5,680 nt of DNA from Candidatus Iainarchaeum sp. (GCA_026396975.1 JAPLVT010000077.1:1-5680); one strand, 5' to 3'. Shown: positions 1 through 4,665, numbered from the stretch's first letter. Program-made: numbers and translations. Notes: generated by a model from the sequence alone, not told the origin.

Positions 1-843
1 CGTCGCGGTTGCCCCAAAAAGACTGAAGCAAACCCTGAACAAAGCGTACAGGCTCGTTTGGGAAGCGACGACAAGGAAAGCCGAAATCGCGGCTGGAGCT
101 TCGCCATACGCGTCTATCGCCCACATATGCATCGGCACCGCGCCGCATTTTAATGCGAGAGCCGCTACCAGCAGCACCAATGCTATTTTGTCCAGCTGGC
201 TGAAACTCATGGCTGAAGCAAGCCCGGCCATGTTCAAGATGTTATATTGGCTGTACAAAATGCCTGCCGCGAACAAGATGAACAAGCCGGCAATTGCGCT
301 GACAACCATATACTTGAAAGCAGCCTCCGCTGGCTCGCCCCTGTTCAAATAAAAAGCAATAAGCCCTGCGGACGATATTGAGAGCATCTCGAAGAATACG
401 AAGAGGCTGAAAATGTCGCCGGTTAGCATCATTCCGAGCATTCCCGCTGTCATCAGAAGGAAAAGAGTGTAAAATTTGTCCAAGCCTTTGTGCTTCTGCA
501 GGAAACGCAGCGAGTAAATGAAAGCAAGCAGCGCGATTGTCATCGCCGTGATAGCCATGAAAACAGACATTGCATCCGCTTCAATGATTATCCTAATCGG
601 CAATCCGCCCTGTGTTGTAATGCTCGGAAGCGTGGCTCCAACAGCATAGGCGCGCGGCGCGCCCGTTGAAAGGACATCGCCTGCAAGAAGCGCCACGATT
701 GCCCCAGTGAGCACAAGAATAAGCAAAACCCACGCGTCCCTCGCTTTGCCGCCGAGCTTGCTCACAAGCGGTGTGGCAAACGCCCCCAGCAGCGGCAATG
801 CTATTGCGAGCGCTGGCGCATGCTGGACAAAGAAATCAATCAC
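1..843 (-). CDS. mrpD: Mrp antiporter subunit D / MbhH-like proton-translocating subunit (partial, C-terminus beyond window)
   Basis: This is the N-terminal 281 residues of a proton-conducting antiporter subunit of the NuoL/M/N family (about 500 residues when complete); the frame stays open to the window edge. It is strongly hydrophobic throughout. Two family hallmarks are visible: the membrane glutamate in FVFFEMLSISS (Glu152, the TM5 Glu) and the TM7 lysine in LALKCGAVPMHMW (Lys232), followed by DAYGEAPAAISA. In the family these residues carry protons through the half-channel. The usual 'WLPDA' reads 'WAIDA' here. The GTG start at 843 has GGGGG nine bases upstream; a TTG at 870 in the same frame is an alternative. 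The gene follows mrpC after a 34-base spacer that holds a 13-codon relay frame. It could equally be MbhH or MbsH of a membrane-bound hydrogenase or sulfane reductase. Family call secure, complex identity open. Confidence 0.93.
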   Translation of the reverse strand, partial: MIDFFVQHAPALAIALPLLGAFATPLVSKLGGKARDAWVLLILVLTGAIVALLAGDVLSTGAPRAYAVGATLPSITTQGGLPIRIIIEADAMSVFMAITAMTIALLAFIYSLRFLQKHKGLDKFYTLFLLMTAGMLGMMLTGDIFSLFVFFEMLSISSAGLIAFYLNRGEPAEAAFKYMVVSAIAGLFILFAAGILYSQYNILNMAGLASAMSFSQLDKIALVLLVAALALKCGAVPMHMWAIDAYGEAPAAISAFLVVASQTSLYALFRVCFSLFGATAT

Positions 844-881
844 TGCAGGATGCCCCCTGTTATGTGCCAAGCAGAATTCAC
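840..881 (-). other. 13-codon relay reading frame between mrpC and mrpD
   Basis: A GTG at 881-879 overlaps the mrpC stop (GTGA). The frame reads MNSAWHITGGILQ and stops at a TGA at 842-840 that overlaps the mrpD GTG start (GTGA again). GGAGG lies eight bases before the first GTG, and a weaker GGGGG lies nine bases before the mrpD start. The peptide matches nothing I recognise and is probably not a functional protein. The layout suggests that ribosomes leaving mrpC translate the spacer and reinitiate at mrpD. It could also be chance, as it is the shortest of three such frames in this operon. Confidence 0.4.
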
Positions 882-1216
882 TCCAATAGCCTCCTTTTTT
901 GGCTGTCAGCGCTGCCGTAATTCTTGTGGATAAGTATTGCGAAGGAAAGCATCATGGCTGTTACCGCAAGGTTGATTACAATTGATGTCAGCGTGAGCGC
1001 CTGCGGCGTCGGCAGAACCATCTGCAATTGCGGGGCTGCAGTGAAAATCGGCGCGACAGCGCCCTCCCTGTAGCCGGCTGCCACAAGGAAAAGGTTTGCA
1101 GCGCTCCCGATGATATTGACTCCAAGGACTATTTTTACAAGGTTCCTTTTCATGACGGCGGCATAAATGCCGATTGCAACCATCAATGCAACCGCGATAA
1201 ATGGCAGGGCGCTCAT
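878..1216 (-). CDS. mrpC: Mrp antiporter subunit C (MnhC / NuoK-like)
   Basis: A 112-residue NuoK/MrpC-type membrane protein with three hydrophobic segments at about residues 4-21, 27-47 and 75-97. The family signature appears as GYREGAVAPIF (48-58) and PQALTLTSIVI (71-81). In most relatives the second motif begins with an aspartate (DPxPQAL); here that position is Leu68, reading VLPTPQAL. NuoK-like subunits line part of the ion pathway next to the MrpD-type channel. The ATG at 1216 has GGGGG seven bases upstream and is preceded by a 23-codon relay frame instead of a direct overlap with mrpB. The C-terminal tail (about residues 98-112) is hydrophilic, and its coding sequence holds the GGAGG that serves the next start. 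Length is normal for the family. Corresponds to MbhG in hydrogenase operons. Confidence 0.93.
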   Translation of the reverse strand: MSALPFIAVALMVAIGIYAAVMKRNLVKIVLGVNIIGSAANLFLVAAGYREGAVAPIFTAAPQLQMVLPTPQALTLTSIVINLAVTAMMLSFAILIHKNYGSADSQKRRLLE

Positions 1217-1228
1217 GCTTTTTCCCCC
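1211..1228 (-). repeat. Direct repeat copy 2: ribosome binding site plus start of mrpC
   Basis: On the minus strand this reads GGGGGAAAAAGCATGAGC. It is identical over 18 bases to the copy at 1279-1296, 68 bases upstream in the direction of transcription. It contains the mrpC ribosome binding site, the relay-frame stop and the mrpC ATG. Confidence 0.85.
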
Positions 1229-1284
1229 GCTTGGAAATTAGCGAATTGCGCTGCCAGTGTGCCAAGAATTTTCAGCGTGCTCAT
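1213..1284 (-). other. 23-codon relay reading frame between mrpB and mrpC
   Basis: The ATG at 1284-1282 overlaps the mrpB stop (ATGA). The frame begins MSTLKILGTLAAQF, ends in GEKA, and stops at a TGA at 1215-1213 that overlaps the mrpC ATG. The last residues copy the end of MrpB (KGEKA), because the 18 bases around both junctions are identical. Its own binding site, GGGGG at 1296-1292, sits seven bases upstream, the same spacing as for mrpC. I recognise no protein family; the peptide has no clear membrane segment. It may be a translational coupling device or a very small protein; comparison with related genomes would separate these. Confidence 0.5.
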
Positions 1285-1296
1285 GCTTTTTCCCCC
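1279..1296 (-). repeat. Direct repeat copy 1: end of mrpB plus start of relay frame
   Basis: The same 18 bases as 1211-1228. Here they encode the last residues of MrpB (GEKA, stop) and give the relay frame its binding site and ATG. A perfect repeat of this length placed exactly on two stop/start junctions suggests tandem duplication of the junction. Confidence 0.85.
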
Positions 1297-1922
1297 TTCG
1301 GCTGAGCCTTTTTCCTATTGGAAACCTTGCAAACCCGCTGGTTTGCGAGGCGTCGCAAAGCTTTGCTTTGCAACGAAGCCTCAAGAAAGTCTGCCTTCGG
1401 ATGCGCTAGCATTACAAGCACTACCAGCGAAAGCGCTGCTGTTACCTCAAAGCCGACCGCAAAGTTCATGAGCGGCAGCACTCCTGCTGTGTTCAGCCAG
1501 CCCGCATTAACGCCAAACGGCACGGGCGTCCCGAAGACAGGGCCACCGTGCGCGAGAGAATTGTAGAAAAAAGTCGCTCCGATGCCAATGAAGCCGCATA
1601 AAGCGAAACCGACAAGCCCTATGCTTTCGGCGTTCACGAGGATGCCCCTGCGAAGCGCCCCCTCTGTTTTAGAGCCGCCGAAAGAGATTGCGAGCAGGGC
1701 AAAAAAGGTCGCTATTATCGCGCCGCCCGCAAATCCGCCGCCCGGCGTTAGGTGCCCGTGCAGGATTACATAAAGCCCGAAGATAATCGCCGGAACCGCT
1801 ATGACAGCCGCAACGTTCCTCACGATAATGGAAAGGCCCTGTTCTTCGCTGCCTGGCGCCCTTCCGCCCGCCGCAGAACCGCCCCGCTGTTTCCCCTGAA
1901 TCCGCTGGTGGCTATTCTTCAT
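1281..1922 (-). CDS. mrpB: Mrp antiporter subunit B (MnhB / MbhF-like) with extended hydrophilic ends
   Basis: A 213-residue MnhB-family subunit. The conserved core runs from about residue 31 to 175. It includes the signature HGHLTPGGGFAGGAI (55-69), a conserved NFAVGFEV (153-160) and four hydrophobic segments at about 36-54, 62-82, 99-118 and 154-173. Typical members are about 140-150 residues. The extra length comes from a Gly/Lys/Arg-rich N-terminus (1-29) and a basic C-terminal tail (176-213); part of the tail, residues 184-199, is encoded by a double palindrome. The start is the ATG at 1922, with GGGAGG just upstream inside the preceding gene and an 11-base overlap with it. A longer open frame to 2165 is only read-through of the MbhE-like gene's antisense-free alternative frame and lacks family similarity. 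In Mrp complexes MrpB is part of the membrane domain on the MrpA side. Matches MbhF in hydrogenases. Confidence 0.92.
   Translation of the reverse strand: MKNSHQRIQGKQRGGSAAGGRAPGSEEQGLSIIVRNVAAVIAVPAIIFGLYVILHGHLTPGGGFAGGAIIATFFALLAISFGGSKTEGALRRGILVNAESIGLVGFALCGFIGIGATFFYNSLAHGGPVFGTPVPFGVNAGWLNTAGVLPLMNFAVGFEVTAALSLVVLVMLAHPKADFLEASLQSKALRRLANQRVCKVSNRKKAQPKGEKA
1327..1371 (-). repeat. Two adjacent hairpins inside the mrpB 3' end
   Basis: Two inverted repeats lie side by side in coding sequence. The first is GCAAACC (1329-1335) with GGTTTGC (1340-1346) around a four-base loop, extendable to 1327/1348 with one G-T pair. The second is the perfect 12-base palindrome GCAAAGCTTTGC (1355-1366), which can also fold as GCAAAG (1355-1360) with CTTTGC (1366-1371). 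They encode MrpB residues 184-199, a region without counterpart in typical MnhB proteins. The form resembles in-frame palindromic repeat insertions, but only one copy is in the window, so that origin is inferred. Confidence 0.55.
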
Positions 1923-2187
1923 CCTTTTGCCTCCCCATCGCAAGGAAAACCCCTGTTGCCGCAGCGCACAAAACGCTTGCTTCAATGAGCGTGTCCATTC
2001 CCCTGTAATCGAAAACAACCGATGTAACAATGTTGTTGCTGCCTGTTTCGGCCTGCCCGTTGCCGATGAAGTAATCATCCATTGCGGCATTGCCGGGCTG
2101 CCCTGCGGGATGGATGAGCAGAGCCGCAGCCAGAAGGAAAAAAAGGAAAACCGCGATTGTGGCAAGCCTTGCCTTTTCGCCGATCAT
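1912..2187 (-). CDS. MbhE-like subunit (tail of MrpA, split form)
   Basis: A 91-residue membrane protein. It has one N-terminal hydrophobic helix (about 9-25), a hydrophilic loop (26-52) and a second hydrophobic stretch (67-84). The loop-to-helix boundary carries VVFDYRGMDTLIEASVL (57-73), matching the family motif FDxRGxDTLxE found near the C-terminus of bacterial MrpA and in MbhE of membrane-bound hydrogenases; Asp60, Arg62, Asp65 and Glu69 are the polar positions. The ATG at 2187 overlaps the upstream stop as ATGA. The stop overlaps mrpB by 11 bases. A separate gene for this piece, next to a DUF4040 gene, is the archaeal/Mbh arrangement instead of one large MrpA. In the known complexes this part joins the antiporter module to the rest of the membrane arm. 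Symbol left empty because mrp and mbh names would both be arguable. Confidence 0.85.
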   Translation of the reverse strand: MIGEKARLATIAVFLFFLLAAALLIHPAGQPGNAAMDDYFIGNGQAETGSNNIVTSVVFDYRGMDTLIEASVLCAAATGVFLAMGRQKDEE

Positions 2188-2471
2188 TTCGCAGCCCCCA
2201 TTTTTTGCGCCGGCTTGCCGCCAGCGCTTTCCTCGAACCTGCCGATCCTGTTCAGGGCTATACTGAAAATCGCTGTCGTCAGCGCTGCGCCCACTCCGGC
2301 TTCCGCGATTGCAACATCAGGCGCCTGCAGCAGGTAGTACTCTGTCGCGAGCAGCAGGCTCATTGCCCCCAAGAAAACAACTGACGCAAGAAGGTCCCTG
2401 CTCCTTACCGCGAGCGAGGCAGAAGCCACGATTCCGCACAAGAGCAGCAGCTGTACTATTTCAAAAATCAT
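2184..2471 (-). CDS. DUF4040 / MbhD-like subunit (C-terminal part of MrpA, split form)
   Basis: A 95-residue protein with three hydrophobic segments (about 4-20, 27-48 and 58-74). It contains QAPDVAIAEAGVGAALTTAIF (49-69), the hallmark of DUF4040/MbhD and of the matching region in MrpA, with the acidic residues Asp52 and Glu57 in a membrane context. The start is the ATG at 2471, supported by GGAGG at 2485-2481, nine bases upstream; an upstream start at 2507 in the same frame lies inside mrpG and has no family support. It overlaps mrpG by 11 bases and shares ATGA with the next gene. The C-terminal 17 residues are hydrophilic (GKPAQK). With the following gene it replaces the end of bacterial MrpA, so the complex is built from split subunits as in archaeal Mrp, Mbh and Mbs systems. 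Confidence 0.88.
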   Translation of the reverse strand: MIFEIVQLLLLCGIVASASLAVRSRDLLASVVFLGAMSLLLATEYYLLQAPDVAIAEAGVGAALTTAIFSIALNRIGRFEESAGGKPAQKMGAAK

Positions 2472-2820
2472 CTTTCTTTGCCTCCTGCAGCCTGTCGACA
2501 ACGGCAAGCTTCGGCATCACGCCGCTCCTGTGCGCCGCCCTCGCGATAGCGTGCGCTCCAGCGGGATTTGTGAGCAGCAGGAAGAGCGCCGCAACAAGCG
2601 AGTGCACTGACAGGATGGCATACTGCGCTTCTCCCGAAAAAGCAAGAACCGCACCGTAAACAACAACCCCTGAGCACATGAAGATGCTGCCCAGAGTCGT
2701 GCACTTCGTGGTGCCGTGCATTCTCGTGTAAACATCTGGGAAGCGGTGCAGGGCTATTGCGCCCATTGCCTGGAAGAAAAGCCCAATCGCAAGCAGGGCA
2801 TAAACAACGATTTCCATCAT
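2461..2820 (-). CDS. mrpG: Mrp antiporter subunit G (MnhG / MbhC-like)
   Basis: A 119-residue MnhG-family protein. It has three hydrophobic segments (about 4-24, 43-61 and 66-84). Two family signatures are intact: ALHRFPDVYTRMHGTTKCTTLG (read at residues 23-44) and TNPAGAHAIARAAHRSG (84-100). MrpG is a small membrane subunit packed with MrpE and MrpF in known Mrp structures. The start overlaps the mrpF stop as ATGATG, so either of two adjacent ATG codons (2820 or 2817) may be used. The C-terminal hydrophilic tail runs to the stop at 2461 and its sequence contains the GGAGG of the next gene, giving an 11-base overlap. Length is usual for the family. Confidence 0.94.
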   Translation of the reverse strand: MMEIVVYALLAIGLFFQAMGAIALHRFPDVYTRMHGTTKCTTLGSIFMCSGVVVYGAVLAFSGEAQYAILSVHSLVAALFLLLTNPAGAHAIARAAHRSGVMPKLAVVDRLQEAKKDDF

Positions 2821-3083
2821 GCGTTTGCCTCCAGGTGCTTTGCTATGAAAAGCGTTGAAGCGAAAGAAAGCATCGAGTAGATGATGGCAATGTCAATGTA
2901 GATTACTTCCCTGAATGCGCCGCCGATGAGCACCATTGCGACAACAACCATTGTGTTGATAGCGTCAGCCGCGACAACCCTGTCGGGCGCTGTCGGCCCC
3001 TTCGCAACCCGCAGCAAGCAGACGAGCATTAGCGCTGCAAGCGCGCCAGCGCAAGCCAGCAGCTCGTTAGTCAGCGGAATCAT
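2817..3083 (-). CDS. mrpF: Mrp antiporter subunit F (MnhF / MbhB-like)
   Basis: An 88-residue MnhF-family membrane protein with three hydrophobic segments (about 7-25, 43-57 and 62-80). The loop between the first two carries LRVAKGPTAPDRVVAADAINT (24-44), the family signature. The ATG at 3083 is chosen because GGGGG lies eight bases upstream and the protein then has normal length; the longer open frame to 3161 adds 26 residues without family character. It ends in an ATGA overlap with mrpG. Upstream, it is separated from mrpE by a 67-base spacer filled by a 24-codon relay frame, whereas in many operons mrpE and mrpF overlap directly. Confidence 0.93.
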   Translation of the reverse strand: MIPLTNELLACAGALAALMLVCLLRVAKGPTAPDRVVAADAINTMVVVAMVLIGGAFREVIYIDIAIIYSMLSFASTLFIAKHLEANA

Positions 3084-3099
3084 TCTGCAATCCCCCTTA
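3080..3099 (-). repeat. Direct repeat copy 2: binding site plus start of mrpF
   Basis: On the minus strand TAAGGGGGATTGCAGAATGA, which differs at one base from the copy at 3151-3170, 71 bases upstream. It contains the mrpF ribosome binding site, the relay-frame stop and the mrpF ATG. Confidence 0.85.
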
Positions 3100-3154
3100 T
3101 GCTGCAATGGCCCAAGCAGCTGAATTCGCTTTCCAGAATTCGGCGGGCTGTCAT
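3080..3154 (-). other. 24-codon relay reading frame between mrpE and mrpF
   Basis: The ATG at 3154-3152 overlaps the mrpE stop (ATGA). The frame starts MTARRILESEF, ends IRGIAE and stops at a TGA at 3082-3080 that overlaps the mrpF ATG. Its end copies the end of MrpE (VRRIAE), because the junction sequence is duplicated. The relay frame has a perfect GGAGG at 3167-3163, while mrpF itself has GGGGG at 3096-3092. No protein family recognised; two cysteines (residues 13 and 17) are present but no convincing motif. Possible coupling device, tiny peptide or remnant of a duplication. Confidence 0.5.
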
Positions 3155-3170
3155 TCTGCAATCCTCCTTA
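3151..3170 (-). repeat. Direct repeat copy 1: end of mrpE plus start of relay frame
   Basis: On the minus strand TAAGGAGGATTGCAGAATGA, 19 of 20 bases identical to 3080-3099. It codes for the last residues of MrpE (RRIAE, stop) and supplies GGAGG and the ATG of the relay frame. The only difference turns GGAGG into GGGGG in the copy before mrpF. Confidence 0.85.
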
Positions 3171-3663
3171 CCCATTTGGGGAAGCTTCCGCAGATGTCCG
3201 CAACGCTCGGCTGCTTGTCCTTTACAAAAATCCAGTGGATGTAAAGGTTGCCTTTTTTGTCGACGTCAACGGAAAGAGTGCCTGGCGTGAGCGTGATGCT
3301 GTTCGCGAGCATTGTAGTGCTAAAATCGGTTTTCATCCCGGGCGAAATCTTTACAATGCCGGGCTTTATTTTTCCCGTGATTACCCTGCAAGCGACGTCG
3401 ATGTTAGCAAGGATCATCGCGTAAAAAAACGGGCCAGCGGCGTAAACCAGGAAAATCAGCCATCTTTTGGGACTAAGCATCCGCGCCGTAGGCTTTATTC
3501 CCATTGCCTGGAAGAGCCTTTTTGCAAGCAAGGCGGTTATTGCCGCGAACAGAACGCCAAAAAAAAGCTCTTCGGGGGCCCAAAAAACAATGTTGCCGCT
3601 GCCGGCGGTTAGAACCAGATAAAACAAAAGTGAGAAAATGAAAAAAACTGCAAATGCAATCAA
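3151..3663 (-). CDS. mrpE: Mrp antiporter subunit E (MnhE / MbhA-like)
   Basis: A 170-residue MnhE-family protein and the first gene of the operon. It has hydrophobic segments at about 3-20, 31-48 and 68-86, then a cytosolic-type domain. The domain carries the family motifs ANIDVACRVITGKIKPGIV (86-104), KTD (111-113), and LANSITLTPGTLSVDV (119-134) followed by YIHWI (141-145). Length is normal. The start is TTG at 3663: an in-frame TGA lies three codons upstream and no ATG or GTG fits, while GGTG at 3676-3673 is suitably placed as a binding site. A TTG start may keep the first gene's translation moderate. The stop shares ATGA with a 24-codon relay frame that leads to mrpF. TATA-like boxes at 3723-3700 support an operon start just before it. 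Confidence 0.93.
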   Translation of the reverse strand: MIAFAVFFIFSLLFYLVLTAGSGNIVFWAPEELFFGVLFAAITALLAKRLFQAMGIKPTARMLSPKRWLIFLVYAAGPFFYAMILANIDVACRVITGKIKPGIVKISPGMKTDFSTTMLANSITLTPGTLSVDVDKKGNLYIHWIFVKDKQPSVADICGSFPKWVRRIAE

Positions 3664-3699
3664 ACCGGCTCACACCCAAGCAAGCGCAATTTGAATTCA

Positions 3700-3723
3700 C
3701 TTAAATAGGAATACAATTAAATA
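3700..3723 (-). promoter_or_regulatory. Promoter region of the Mrp operon (two TATA-like boxes)
   Basis: The minus strand has TATTTAAT (3723-3716) and TATTTAAG (3707-3700), both fitting the archaeal TATA consensus. The first box would place the transcript start near 3694, leaving about 30 bases that include the GGTG binding site. The second would place it near 3678, almost on that site. The first fits the start codon better; both could be used. No other AT-rich stretch lies between the reductase gene and mrpE. Confidence 0.55.
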
Positions 3724-3741
3724 CCAATCCGCAGCAACTTT

Positions 3742-3766
3742 GGGCGAACGAATCGCTTATTCGCCC
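3742..3766 (-). terminator. Hairpin overlapping the thioredoxin reductase stop codon
   Basis: GGGCGAA (3766-3760 on the minus strand) pairs perfectly with TTCGCCC (3748-3742) around an 11-base loop that holds the stop codon. An alternative inner stem CGAAT/ATTCG competes with it. On the minus strand no T-run follows; on the plus strand TTCTTTATTT follows. It may aid termination or mark the 3' end of the reductase message, but a standard terminator is not shown. Confidence 0.35.
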
Positions 3767-4665
3767 TTCTTTATTTCCTCGAAAGCGCCGTTGGCTGCAA
3801 GCGCTCCCTGCGCAGCGGCTATGATGACCTGCCGCAGCCCGGACTCAGTGATGTCGCCCGCCGCGAAAACGCCTTTTACATTCGTGTGCTGGTGCCTGTC
3901 AACCTTAATGTAGCCTTCGGGCGTTGTTTCAACGCCGATTGCTTTTGCAATCCCAGCGTCTGGTTCGTAGCCGATTTCAACGAACAGCCCCTGCAACTCC
4001 ACTTCTTTGCCATTATCCAAAAAAACTTTTTGCAATGAATCTTCGCCGGCAATCTGCTTCACGTTCGAGTTGAACAGCACCTCAATCTTCTTGTTCTCCA
4101 TCACAAGCTTTGCGAGCAGCGGGTCGGCTCTCCCGAACTCGGGGCTGCGATAAAAAACAAAAACCTTTTTCGCATACTCCGCGACCAAAAGCGCCGCGTT
4201 AAGCGCTGCGTTGCCGCCGCCCACAACACCCGCAACCTTCCCCTTGTACAAGGGAGCGTCGCATGTGGCGCAGTAGCAAACTCCTTTTCCTGCAAGGCGC
4301 TGCTCGTTCGGCAGGCCGAGCTTGCGCCTCTTTGTGCCTATTGCAAGCACGATTTTTTTTGCGGGGAATTCACCGCTGTTTTCCGTCCTTACAACAAATC
4401 CCTTCCCGGATTTTTCTATGCTACCTGCTTTGTCGTTAGTTATTTCAATTCCGAGAGCCCTCACCTGCTCTATCATGCTCATCGCGAATTGCGGGCCATT
4501 TATTTCCTTGTGCGTTGGAAAGTTCCCTATTTTGCCTGCTTCGCCCACAAGCCCGCCCGGCTGCTCGGCAATAACGGCAGTGCGCAGCCAATAGCGCGCC
4601 GCATAAATCGCCGCAGTGAGCCCAGCTGGTCCGCCGCCGATAATTACCAAATCAAATTGTTCCAT
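3757..4665 (-). CDS. trxB: Thioredoxin reductase (NAD(P)H- and FAD-dependent)
   Basis: A 302-residue low-molecular-weight thioredoxin reductase, normal length. It passes electrons from a nicotinamide cofactor through FAD and a redox disulfide to thioredoxin. In order: FAD-binding GGGPAGL (10-16), the redox pair CATC (Cys132 and Cys135) in CYCATCDAP, the nicotinamide-binding GGGNAAL (149-155), and the second FAD motif FAAGDI (267-272). The NADPH phosphate-binding HRRxxxR of the E. coli enzyme is replaced by YRSPEFGR (172-179), so NADPH preference is not assured. The ATG at 4665 is chosen because the FAD motif then sits at its usual distance from the N-terminus and GGGAAG lies just upstream; a longer frame from 4722 adds 19 basic residues without family support. 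It lies 57 bases after the thioredoxin gene, its likely electron acceptor, and probably shares its transcript. Confidence 0.95.
   Translation of the reverse strand: MEQFDLVIIGGGPAGLTAAIYAARYWLRTAVIAEQPGGLVGEAGKIGNFPTHKEINGPQFAMSMIEQVRALGIEITNDKAGSIEKSGKGFVVRTENSGEFPAKKIVLAIGTKRRKLGLPNEQRLAGKGVCYCATCDAPLYKGKVAGVVGGGNAALNAALLVAEYAKKVFVFYRSPEFGRADPLLAKLVMENKKIEVLFNSNVKQIAGEDSLQKVFLDNGKEVELQGLFVEIGYEPDAGIAKAIGVETTPEGYIKVDRHQHTNVKGVFAAGDITESGLRQVIIAAAQGALAANGAFEEIKKGE

Noticed and set aside
906..1265. A 119-codon minus-strand frame overlapping mrpC
   Set aside because: Out of frame with mrpC, which has clear family motifs; the overlap is full and the composition is shadow-like.
1923..2165. Extended N-terminus for MrpB
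   Set aside because: The extra 81 codons overlap the MbhE-like gene in another frame and resemble no MnhB; the ATG at 1922 has a good binding site.
1927..2659. Plus-strand open frames opposite the MbhE-like, DUF4040 and mrpG genes
   Set aside because: Antisense shadows of short overlapping membrane genes; no recognisable domains and no promoter.
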